NCBI GenBank assembly: GCA_010671965.1
Contig: JAAHIC010000296.1
Span: 1-6,111 of the forward strand
Source of the DNA: Leptolyngbya sp. SIO4C5
GTDB lineage: Bacteria; Cyanobacteriota; Cyanobacteriia; Phormidesmidales; Phormidesmidaceae
Length of the DNA: 6,111 nt
Direction: 5' to 3'
Positions 1 to 6,111 of this stretch are shown one piece after another. Within the stretch, counting starts at the first letter, position 1; each line of letters opens with the position of its first letter. The notes under the pieces were generated by a model that saw only the letters and a list, made by a program, of their open reading frames with translations, did no database searches and had not been told where the DNA came from. The translations under genes were made by a program, and so were the position numbers.

Positions 1-1
1 T

Positions 2-75
2 AAAGTAGCGATCAACGACTTCTTCACCTGCTTCAATCTTCTCAAGCAGGTGAAGAAGTCGTTGATCGCTACTTT
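2..75. repeat. Perfect 32-bp inverted repeat with 10-nt loop (fold-back)
   Basis: Arms 2-33 and 44-75 are exact reverse complements, separated by loop 34-43 (CAATCTTCTC). Both arms are coding sequence of the antitoxin. The plus strand reads AGEEVVDRYF from 46, while the minus strand, read from 46 down to 2, gives LEKIEAGEEVVDRYF, which looks like the natural continuous antitoxin segment. Complementarity stops at the first base of the window (T1 against G76). The geometry is what a fold-back primed by a 3-nt CTT/AAG match would make, so a chimeric read or assembly artefact at a contig end is likely; a genuine inversion is the alternative. It is not a transcription terminator, because it lies inside a gene and has no T-run. 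Confidence 0.9.
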
Positions 76-288
76 GACCCTAACACTGCTCGAATCGGCA
101 CACCTCGTCCCATGACCTCCCGTAGACGACAGGACAGTGTTGTCACTAGCCTTGATATTCCTAGTTCCATGATCGAGGAACTTGACCAAATGGCGGAAGA
201 ACTCAACATCAGCCATCAAGCGGTAATCAAAATGATGTTAAGGCGCTCTCTTGATGAACATCAGCTTGCTAAGCGAACGGCTTCATAG
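43..288 (+). CDS. CopG/ribbon-helix-helix antitoxin, 5'-truncated
   Basis: This is the 3' part of a small DNA-binding antitoxin gene, read in frame 1 and ending at TAG 286-288. The authentic-looking protein starts at about AGEEVVDRYFDPNTARIG. It continues into a basic linker (SRRR) and then a ribbon-helix-helix: strand VVTSLDIP, helix SSMIEELDQMAEELN, turn NISH, helix QAVIKMMLRRSLDEH. The QAVIK..L...L motif is typical of cyanobacterial CopG-like antitoxins of type II toxin-antitoxin modules, which repress their own promoter and neutralise a toxin. The first in-frame ATG (112-114) would give only 58 aa and cut off the conserved acidic and aromatic region upstream, so I do not take it as the natural start. 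Upstream of codon 46 the frame runs into the inverted repeat at 2-75 and meets TAA at 1-3. No toxin gene is visible downstream, so a partner would lie to the left of the window. The family call is confident, the exact subfamily is not. Confidence 0.72.
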   Translation, partial: QAGEEVVDRYFDPNTARIGTPRPMTSRRRQDSVVTSLDIPSSMIEELDQMAEELNISHQAVIKMMLRRSLDEHQLAKRTAS

Positions 289-302
289 TGCGATCGCGGA
301 TC

Positions 303-365
303 TTGTAGGATGCGTTCCTGCTACAACTCTCAACAACTAATCTAATGGCTTCTGGGAACGCACCC
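303..365. repeat. Imperfect inverted repeats in the convergent spacer
   Basis: The stretch 308-318 (GGATGCGTTCC) pairs with 355-365 (GGAACGCACCC) with one mismatch over 11 bp and a 36-nt gap. A second small stem, TTGTAG 303-308 with CTACAA 321-326, overlaps the left arm. GGATGCGTTCC and GGGTGCGTTCC strings recall the short dispersed intergenic repeats common in cyanobacterial genomes. It lies between the convergent antitoxin gene and the large operon, where a bidirectional terminator would be expected, but neither strand shows a T-run after a stem, so I do not call one. Nothing else in 289-484 is supported except one HIP1 site at 290-297. Confidence 0.35.
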
Positions 366-484
366 ACTCAACATTGAGCCAGACTCTAAGCAAATTATCC
401 AAGAACTTTAATCTGTTTTGCAGTCCAGCCGACCGAGAATTGCGACTGAGGGTACTGGTTGCCATTTTGAAAGGAGACTGATGT

Positions 485-3331
485 TTAGTCAGCTTGAGGG
501 GGCAGCTCCAAGGGAGGCAAGCGGCTGGGAGCTGGGGGCAGCGACGGGATAGGTACCGTCGGCAGCGGCGGGGGCTGACCGTTGCCAGACTGGGCACTAG
601 GCCGGGCACTGTACTCCACTTTTTCAATCACTACCGATCGCGTCACCTCCTCACCCAGTTCGTTCACCGCCCGCAGCGTAATCTTTTCAGCACCGGGAGC
701 TGCGCTGAGGGTATAGAGGGTATCTTGCCGGTCAATTTCACCAGGGGCGGGTAGCAGCTCTACCTGGGTGGCATGTTCTACCTGCCAGCTAAGACGAATA
801 TCGAACGACTCGCGGGCCGGATTGACCGCATAGACAAACTTGGGCTTTTGAGCCACGCTCTCGCCATTGACCTGAAACTCAACGATGTCAGGTTTTGGCG
901 GTTTGATGGGAATCGTAGGCGTACTGCTAGTAATGGCCTCCGTCACATCATCACGCTTTGGCATGACGGTGAGATAAAACGTGTACTCGCCCACCTGGGT
1001 AACCGGGGTAGGGACGGCTTCACACACTAGCTGATTATCACGGCTGAGGCAGTAGGGGCGCAAGCGAGGATCTAGGCGATTGAAGTCGTCTACGGCAGCT
1101 GAAAGGTCGAAGCCATCAAACGTAATGGGCCGCATATTTTCTGACCCGTCGGGAGCGAGGCTGACTAGCTTTAGGGCCTCAATGTCTTTTAAGTTGGTGA
1201 TCGTCCAGCTCAGGCGAATGGGTACAGTGGGGGTCACGTCTGGTTCAGAAATAGGGGCGATCGCCTGACCGGACTGCGTGCCCTCTACCCCTACCGGGGT
1301 ATCCTCAGCCTGAGCCGCCGCTGATCCAGCCTCCTCTGACTCAGGCGCCGCTGCCGCCAGCAGTTCGGCTGCGCCCAGCGTTGGGTTGGGGGGCTGAATG
1401 AGTGCCTCATCCACAAAGCGATATTCTGAGGCCGTGGCAGAAAACTCCAGAATCTGTGGCGGCGCGGCAGGGGCGACGGCCACTTTTTCTAGAAAAGCCG
1501 TATCGGAGAGGGGGCCGAGTTCTTGGACAGCAGTAACCTCATCAGTCGAGTCGGCGTCTGATTGCCGCGTCTTTTGAAACACCATCAGCGTAAAGGCATA
1601 CTGGCCTTCGGTGAGGGCGTCACCTTCTGTTAAAAATTCCTGTACCTGCACGTTAGTACAGCGTAGTCGCTTTTCATTAGGAGACTCGGCCCGAAACAAG
1701 TGGCGGTGCAGTCGGAATAGGGGGGTTAAAAGCGATCGCTCCGCTTCGCTAATTTCCACAATGGCACAGCTACCCTGGGATAGCGCTTCGGCGCTAGTGG
1801 TCGGGGTTTCTGGGTCGGAGGCTGATAGGTCGGGAGGGAGACCACCCTTATTAGGACGATTAAACCAGTAGTTTTGTAGCGCGTCGGGGTCAGTCTCTAG
1901 GGTCTGGAGAACGCTCTGCTTATCCGCCTGACCTCTCAGCAAGACGATGCGGTCAATGTCATAGGGATTAGTGATTTCCCAGTCCAGCTCAATCGTCTCA
2001 TCCGTTTCTTCCTGATAGGTTTCCTGAGCTGACTCAAACACCAGAATGCGGGGTCTGAGGCTAGGTCGCCAAAAGAAGAAATACCAAATCAGCGCGACGA
2101 CAGCCGCTAGTAGCCCCAGGCTCAGCAGCGCGATCAGTAAGTGAAACAGCCAGCGCCGTCGCGCCTGCCAGACAATGCGGCCCTGGGGCAGGGTTTCTGG
2201 CAGACCGGGTAGCCATTGGGGCTGAGGCGGTGCGATAGGAACGGCTTCCGGCACCTCAGTTAAATCCACTAAGGGCCAAACATTCTGCAGCTCTACTTGG
2301 AAGGTCACGGTTCGCTCATTTAAGCGCCAGATCTTCCGCCACCAGTGTTTGGGATAGGGTAAAAGCTGGGCGATCGCCTGCTCTCCTGGCAAAAGCTGAA
2401 TTTGGGCTGGCTCAATGGCGTAGTTAAATAGCCGATCAAAATCCTGAGCCGACAGCATCAGATGCCGCTCCACATTGCCCAGATTTACCAGCGTGATTTC
2501 AAAAGACTCGTCTGCAGAGGGAATTTTGCGCCCCTCAGGCTGCAGCTCAATCGTCAGGCGATCGTCGGCTGGAATCGTCAGATAGATAATTTCCAGCAAA
2601 GCCAGATTGCTGCGATTGTGTGAGCGCACATGCAGTGTCGGAAAGTAGTCTTTGGCGGGAGTGTAGGCCGGCGGGTGAACGTGTAGCAGAATTTCGCCGC
2701 TCTGTTTGGGATTGAGTTCTAGTCCGGCCGTTTGACGAACAACGCCGGGTAAATCCAGCGATCGCTCTGGATAGTCCACCTCATACCAGTCAGCCGGTAG
2801 ATCGGGGCAAAACAGAGAAAAGCGATCGGTGCGGCGGGAGGGATTTTCCACCATCACTTTAATTGTCAAAGTCGTACCGGCAGCCAGCAAAATCGGATGC
2901 TCTGAGTCGCTGGCAGGGCTGACGACAATTTTCGGCTCGTTGCGCAGCTCTAGCTCTTGGGCTGAGGGTAGTACCTGAAGCTGCTGCGATCGCCGAATGT
3001 CTTCACCTAAATACTGGTCAGAGCTGACGCGGATATCGTAGCTGTAGAAACCGGGATCTGCCTGGGGCGGCACCCGAAAGGTCAGCCGCACATCTGCCGA
3101 CTCACCCGGCTCGAGTCTAAGATCAGTCACCGACCTGTCAAACTGGCTCCAGCGCAGTAGTGGCTCCGAGCGAGCATCGGCAGGCTCTAGCCATAGTTCA
3201 ATATTGGCCGCGCGATCGCCGCGATTGCTAATGGTCAACGTGCGCTCTAGCGGCTCGCCCCCCGGCTTAGCCCCGCTGCCGCTGCCCTGCACATCAATCC
3301 ATAAATTTTGAAGCGTGTTACTGACAACCAT
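485..3331 (-). CDS. Single-pass membrane protein with Ig-like domains on both sides and a proline-rich tail (948 aa)
   Basis: Function unknown. The likely role is structural or scaffolding at the cytoplasmic or thylakoid membrane. There is no signal peptide. Residues 1-122, 134-254 and 257-350 look like three beta-sandwich (Ig-like, COG1470-style) domains, with repeated patterns such as LxxxPGESADVRLTFRVPP, LxxxPKQSGEILLHVHPP and LxxxPGEQAIAQLLPYP. A proline-rich linker (about 360-383) leads to one membrane helix at 394-420, preceded by RRR, so N-in/C-out by the positive-inside rule. Beyond it, three diverged repeats begin at about 426, 624 and 813. Each starts P-x-I-L/V-x-F and leads to a strand like LDWEIT, LSWTIT or LSWQVE. 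The first two carry two cysteines each (522/558 and 761/770). An Ala/Glu-rich linker (653-690) and a proline-rich C-terminus (909-945) complete it. ATG 3329-3331 lies inside the end of the upstream gene (14-nt overlap) with no good ribosome site, suggesting translational coupling. The reading frame is secure; the function is not. Confidence 0.9.
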   Translation of the reverse strand: MVVSNTLQNLWIDVQGSGSGAKPGGEPLERTLTISNRGDRAANIELWLEPADARSEPLLRWSQFDRSVTDLRLEPGESADVRLTFRVPPQADPGFYSYDIRVSSDQYLGEDIRRSQQLQVLPSAQELELRNEPKIVVSPASDSEHPILLAAGTTLTIKVMVENPSRRTDRFSLFCPDLPADWYEVDYPERSLDLPGVVRQTAGLELNPKQSGEILLHVHPPAYTPAKDYFPTLHVRSHNRSNLALLEIIYLTIPADDRLTIELQPEGRKIPSADESFEITLVNLGNVERHLMLSAQDFDRLFNYAIEPAQIQLLPGEQAIAQLLPYPKHWWRKIWRLNERTVTFQVELQNVWPLVDLTEVPEAVPIAPPQPQWLPGLPETLPQGRIVWQARRRWLFHLLIALLSLGLLAAVVALIWYFFFWRPSLRPRILVFESAQETYQEETDETIELDWEITNPYDIDRIVLLRGQADKQSVLQTLETDPDALQNYWFNRPNKGGLPPDLSASDPETPTTSAEALSQGSCAIVEISEAERSLLTPLFRLHRHLFRAESPNEKRLRCTNVQVQEFLTEGDALTEGQYAFTLMVFQKTRQSDADSTDEVTAVQELGPLSDTAFLEKVAVAPAAPPQILEFSATASEYRFVDEALIQPPNPTLGAAELLAAAAPESEEAGSAAAQAEDTPVGVEGTQSGQAIAPISEPDVTPTVPIRLSWTITNLKDIEALKLVSLAPDGSENMRPITFDGFDLSAAVDDFNRLDPRLRPYCLSRDNQLVCEAVPTPVTQVGEYTFYLTVMPKRDDVTEAITSSTPTIPIKPPKPDIVEFQVNGESVAQKPKFVYAVNPARESFDIRLSWQVEHATQVELLPAPGEIDRQDTLYTLSAAPGAEKITLRAVNELGEEVTRSVVIEKVEYSARPSAQSGNGQPPPLPTVPIPSLPPAPSRLPPLELPPQAD

Positions 3332-5633
3332 TCGGATTCAACTGTTTGCGATAGAGCTGGACGCGATTACCAGGGGTGTCGCTGGCAACGAGCACGACTT
3401 CCTGCTGACCCTCGGTGGTGTAGTGTAAATCAACGCTATTGAGCCGCGTGTCGTTAAACCGCCTTACTGCGATGCCAGCTTCATAGCGAGAGTCACGGCT
3501 ACCGTCAGCCGTTAGCGGCCACAGCATCACTCGGCCATCATCCCCGGTACTCGCGAGATAACAGCCATTGCTCGATAGCTCCAGGGCACGCACTGGACTG
3601 CTAATCTCGCCGGCTTGCCACTGGTCAAGCCTAAATTCAGTCTGGCAGTCCTCCTGGAGAAAACGCGCTGAGCGCTCGGCCTTAAAGGTCTGCGGTAGGC
3701 AGTCGCGGATGGTCTCTAAATTCCAGGTGGTAATGACACCCTGGTTGTCAGCTGTTGCCAGCACAGCGGACTTAGCCGCCGCTGCCGTACTGGTGATGTA
3801 GCTGTTACGATTGGTGACAGGTTCAATCCCCTCAGCAAAGACGCGATCGCGCTTATAGGCCAAATTGTAGGCAGACTGGCGCTCATAGTCCCACACCATT
3901 AGGCGGTTAAACTGGCCGCCAATCACCAGCAGGTTATAACCAGGTCTTTCGCTCACGGAGAGGCTAGAAACAGCGTAGTCCCCGCCGAGGGACAGAGTTT
4001 TTTCCACCTCTGGCTGGGCCGCTGGGTCTGCCGTTTGTAAGCGCCACTGATGGACTCGACCGCTGCCATGACCGCTAAAGAGAAAGCGCGAATCGCTGGT
4101 GAAATCTAGATCGAAAATGCGATCGGGGCCGCTACTGGCGCGAAATGTCTGCAGCCTATTAGGGGGGTCAATGTTCCAAAGCTGAATTTCACCGTCTTCT
4201 AGGCCAATCGCAATCTGGGCAACGCTTTCTTCCGGTAAGTGCTGAATGACGCGAATCGGCTTGGCGGCAGTTTTCTGGGCCTCTCCTGTCGCCATCACCC
4301 GCTGAAACTTAGGACGGCGAATATCAATAATCCAGGGGTCTTGATTCACCTGCCAGCGGCGCACCGTCTGATCGCTACTGCCGCTAAAGATGGTGTCGCC
4401 ACTGGCAAAAAGGCTGATGGAGTTAATCGGCGCAGTGTGCTGCGTCTCAGGATTGAGCCACCAGGCTAGCCACAGCAGCCATAGCCCCACTAGCCCCCCC
4501 AGCACCTGCAGCCATAGCGGTACTACAGGCTTGAGCCGCAGCTCTAGAATGCGGCTAGCGGGGCTTACCTTGACTGCTTTGCCCACTTCACCAGAGCCAG
4601 GGGAAGCGAGCTGCGGGAAAACTTCAAAAAAACGGGTGCGGGTGGTGCCTAACCAGGGCCGCTGGCTTTCCACGTCTAAACGCAGCCCGCCGGATACCTC
4701 CGGAGCGAGTTCTAGGGTGGCGGGTACTGTCTGCCAGCGGCTGCCATAGGAGGACTGCACTGAAAGCTGAATTTGCTGTAGCAGGTTGCTTTGATTAGAG
4801 AAAATCAGATCGTAGGCGACGGGATACAAGCGCTGCCGCACCCCCCCACTGGACTGGGCAGGTACCTGCTGCCGAGGATTTAAACACTGAAAGCTGACAC
4901 TGCCAAAGGGTAGCACTTCCAAGCGACCTGCCGTACTGGCGGTGTTTCCCTGACCGTCGCTGGCCTCCAAGCCAAGATGGTAAAGGCGACTTTCGGTTTG
5001 GGCCGTGGCAGGAGGCACACACCAGAAGGTGACGTCTTCAGAGCTACCTGAGCCCAAACGCAGCGATCGCTCCGTGCCTTCTGGAAACCAATCTGTCTGC
5101 CAGCCCGGAGTCGCGTCTAGACCTGTCAGCTTCAGCGTGATGTTTTTGGTCTCGCTGCTGAGATTGTAGACCAGGGCCGGAATGCGGACGCGATCGCCCG
5201 GATAGACCTGGAGATCTTGAAAAGGCAAATAAACCCGCAGCGTTTTGTTGGGCCGCAGAATGCGTAGAAAAACCGTTTCAGTGGTAGATATCTGCTCAAT
5301 TTCCGGCGACAGGATCTTAAGGGTCAGCGGTAGCTGAGTGTCGTAGGCCGGAATGGGCGCTTTCAGCATTGTGATGTGAAACTGAGTGCGATCGCCGGGT
5401 GGCTTTTTAGCGCAAATTTCCGGCTCAACCGTGTACCACTGAGCACTAGCGGTTGGCTCTACCCCACTGGCCTCTAACGCTAGCTGAAAGCTGGCAAAGC
5501 GATCGGTCGTATTAATGACGGTGACTGCTAAATCGCTTTCAGTAGCAGGCGCAGCGCGGGTAAAGTCGCCCGTATCACTGGGTTTAAAGTCAATCTCTCG
5601 CTGCTGAAGTTCAAGTTTAACCGAGCTAGCCAT
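3318..5633 (-). CDS. Membrane-anchored protein with three Ig-like domains and a seven-bladed WD40 propeller (771 aa)
   Basis: Function unknown; the architecture suggests a protein-interaction scaffold or sensor at a membrane. Ig-like beta domains lie at about 1-125, 129-240 and 245-366. The third ends with a W-x-x-x-x-R-T-x-F-F motif (327-336) similar to one in the downstream protein. One strong membrane helix spans about 370-393 (VVPLWLQVLGGLVGLWLLWL onward), with R/R/K before it and E after it, predicting N-in/C-out. Seven WD40-type blades follow, ending near 424-429 (VRRWQV), 483-488 (IQLWNI), 526-532 (RVHQWRL), 578-583 (LMVWDY), 634-640 (ITTWNLE), 701-707 (RVMLWPL) and 757-763 (RVQLYRK). 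Blade spacing is irregular, with long inserts after blades 1 and 5. The GH dipeptides are mostly lost, so the repeats are diverged. There is no signal peptide. ATG 5631-5633 is preceded by only a weak purine stretch. It is the first gene of the operon. The domain calls are solid; the biological role is open. Confidence 0.92.
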   Translation of the reverse strand: MASSVKLELQQREIDFKPSDTGDFTRAAPATESDLAVTVINTTDRFASFQLALEASGVEPTASAQWYTVEPEICAKKPPGDRTQFHITMLKAPIPAYDTQLPLTLKILSPEIEQISTTETVFLRILRPNKTLRVYLPFQDLQVYPGDRVRIPALVYNLSSETKNITLKLTGLDATPGWQTDWFPEGTERSLRLGSGSSEDVTFWCVPPATAQTESRLYHLGLEASDGQGNTASTAGRLEVLPFGSVSFQCLNPRQQVPAQSSGGVRQRLYPVAYDLIFSNQSNLLQQIQLSVQSSYGSRWQTVPATLELAPEVSGGLRLDVESQRPWLGTTRTRFFEVFPQLASPGSGEVGKAVKVSPASRILELRLKPVVPLWLQVLGGLVGLWLLWLAWWLNPETQHTAPINSISLFASGDTIFSGSSDQTVRRWQVNQDPWIIDIRRPKFQRVMATGEAQKTAAKPIRVIQHLPEESVAQIAIGLEDGEIQLWNIDPPNRLQTFRASSGPDRIFDLDFTSDSRFLFSGHGSGRVHQWRLQTADPAAQPEVEKTLSLGGDYAVSSLSVSERPGYNLLVIGGQFNRLMVWDYERQSAYNLAYKRDRVFAEGIEPVTNRNSYITSTAAAAKSAVLATADNQGVITTWNLETIRDCLPQTFKAERSARFLQEDCQTEFRLDQWQAGEISSPVRALELSSNGCYLASTGDDGRVMLWPLTADGSRDSRYEAGIAVRRFNDTRLNSVDLHYTTEGQQEVVLVASDTPGNRVQLYRKQLNPNGCQ

Positions 5634-5741
5634 TGCCCAAACGCCCTGTATAAAGCAATCAATTGAAACGCTTGACTCCTGAGCCGTACCTCTGCGGGAA
5701 ACGCTCAGATCGTTTAGCTAGCCGTTTGCTTAGATACTGGC

Positions 5742-5814
5742 CCAAAGAAGACGACTGCCAAAGGACAGCATTTGCAGATTTCGTATACCAAAGGCTAATG
5801 ATATTTGGCCAAAG
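5742..5814. promoter_or_regulatory. Cluster of four CCAAAG hexamers upstream of the operon
   Basis: CCAAAG occurs at 5742-5747, 5758-5763, 5788-5793 and 5809-5814, all in the same orientation, in the 219-bp leader between the possible small gene and the first operon gene. The last copy is part of a perfect palindrome TTTGGCCAAA (5804-5813). Such clustering upstream of an operon could be binding sites for a regulator, but spacing is irregular (16, 30 and 21 nt). I could not pair the cluster with a convincing -35/-10 promoter. The rest of 5634-5852 shows no RNA gene or other coding region I can support. Confidence 0.25.
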
Positions 5815-5826
5815 CGCGTAGCTTTG
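5810..5826 (-). terminator. Small hairpin after the possible 72-aa gene
   Basis: A perfect 6-bp stem (CAAAGC 5810-5815 with GCTTTG 5821-5826) with a 5-nt loop begins 26 nt beyond the stop codon of the small minus-strand frame. No T-run follows on the minus strand, so a Rho-independent terminator is only a weak possibility. It overlaps the last CCAAAG copy. Confidence 0.15.
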
Positions 5827-5852
5827 CAACAAAAATACATAATGCGCCTGGG

Positions 5853-6071
5853 CTATTGCAGCAGCCTTGTGAACAGATTTTCTTGCCAGGCAAAGTACAA
5901 AAGATTGATGCCAAATTCCTGAGCCTCTCGAATTTCTAGGCGCGATAAGTGGCGACCGCTCCACGGGTCTGAAAGATTTCCCATTGCTAGCAGTACATTG
6001 CCACCTTGATAGAGTTCTAAGCTGTCAGCAGCAATTTGCGGTAAGCAACCGAATAAAAAGGGCTGCTTCAT
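5853..6071 (-). CDS. Possible small protein of unknown function (72 aa)
   Basis: I do not recognise this protein. The frame runs from ATG 6069-6071 to TAG 5853-5855. An in-frame TAG lies four codons upstream of the ATG, so the frame does not extend out of the window. The product begins MKQPFLFGCLPQIAADSLEL. It has a mixed composition without a signal peptide or clear membrane helix, and ends with a region rich in aromatic and leucine residues (EFGINLLYFAWQENLF). Codon choice is unremarkable and compatible with real coding. Against it: no Shine-Dalgarno sequence, no recognised domain and short length. It could be a genuine small cyanobacterial gene or the remnant of a longer one. It sits on the same strand as the large operon, separated by about 220 bp, so co-transcription is possible but not shown. 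Confidence 0.4.
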   Translation of the reverse strand: MKQPFLFGCLPQIAADSLELYQGGNVLLAMGNLSDPWSGRHLSRLEIREAQEFGINLLYFAWQENLFTRLLQ

Positions 6072-6111
6072 GATGGGATGATGCTAGACAAACTCGCGGA
6101 GCATCAGCCGA

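Noticed and set aside
470..552. Plus-strand AAGGAG followed by ATG at 481, giving a 23-aa peptide
   Set aside because: The Shine-Dalgarno match is good, but the peptide is very short and runs antisense into the end of the 948-aa gene; probably chance.
337..627. Minus-strand frame of 96 aa overlapping the end of the 948-aa gene
   Set aside because: It overlaps a secure gene in another frame, its start codon lies inside that gene, and the product is Arg/Ser/Pro-rich without a recognisable fold.
494..1871. Plus-strand open frames at 494-754, 773-1030, 1080-1268 and 1611-1871
   Set aside because: They lie antisense to the 948-aa gene, have arginine/serine-rich shadow-like translations and show no domain.
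3568..4749. Plus-strand open frames at 3568-3801, 4239-4469 and 4390-4749
   Set aside because: They are antisense to the WD40 protein, whose frame is clearly real; their translations look like shadows.
4795..5022. Minus-strand frame of 75 aa inside the 771-aa gene
   Set aside because: It is a same-strand alternate frame within an Ig-like coding region and has no supporting motif.
5647..5652. TATACA as a -10 box for the operon (minus strand)
   Set aside because: It is only about 14 nt from the start codon and has no -35 partner at 16-18 nt.
5659..5964. Minus-strand frame of 101 aa in the operon leader
   Set aside because: It overlaps the 72-aa frame out of phase, has shadow-like composition and no ribosome site; the 72-aa frame looks more protein-like.
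1..6111. CRISPR array, tRNA, rRNA or insertion sequence
   Set aside because: I saw no regularly spaced direct repeats, cloverleaf, rRNA motif or transposase; the only strong inverted repeat is the antitoxin fold-back.

Overview
The window looks cyanobacterial. The octamer GCGATCGC (HIP1, the highly iterated palindrome typical of many cyanobacteria) occurs 11 times in 6.1 kb, starting at 290, 1257, 1732, 2370, 2758, 2986, 3212, 3843, 5063, 5190 and 5388. Gene content fits too: a cyanobacterial-style ribbon-helix-helix antitoxin and large Ig-like and WD40 membrane proteins. I cannot name a genus; a filamentous Leptolyngbya-like lineage is only a guess.

Layout. At 1-288 (+) lies the 3' part of a CopG/RHH-type antitoxin gene. 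Its 5' end runs into a perfect 32-bp inverted repeat (2-33 / 44-75, 10-nt loop) made of the gene's own codons folded back on themselves. This is either a chimeric or assembly fold-back at a contig end, or a real inversion that broke the gene. Positions 289-484 are a short convergent intergenic stretch with imperfect inverted repeats and no clear terminator. Positions 5633 down to 485 (- strand) hold the main content: two long genes that overlap by 14 nt and so form an operon. The first (771 aa) has three Ig-like domains, one membrane helix and a seven-bladed WD40 propeller. The second (948 aa) has three Ig-like domains, one membrane helix, three further diverged Ig-like repeats and a proline-rich tail. 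Positions 5634-5852 are the leader of the operon and contain four CCAAAG hexamers in 73 bp. At 5853-6071 (-) there is a possible 72-aa gene that I do not recognise, and 6072-6111 holds nothing I can call.

How it may work together. Both operon proteins lack a signal peptide and share the same N-terminal plan, including a similar W-x-x-R-T-x-x-F signature in the third Ig-like domain. The charges flanking the helix predict N-in/C-out in both. I infer a paired membrane complex: two matched cytoplasmic Ig-like arms, with a WD40 propeller and an Ig-repeat stalk on the far side of the membrane (periplasm or thylakoid lumen). The function is unknown. One hypothesis to test is a membrane anchor or sensor for a larger assembly such as a contractile injection system; nothing inside this window proves it.
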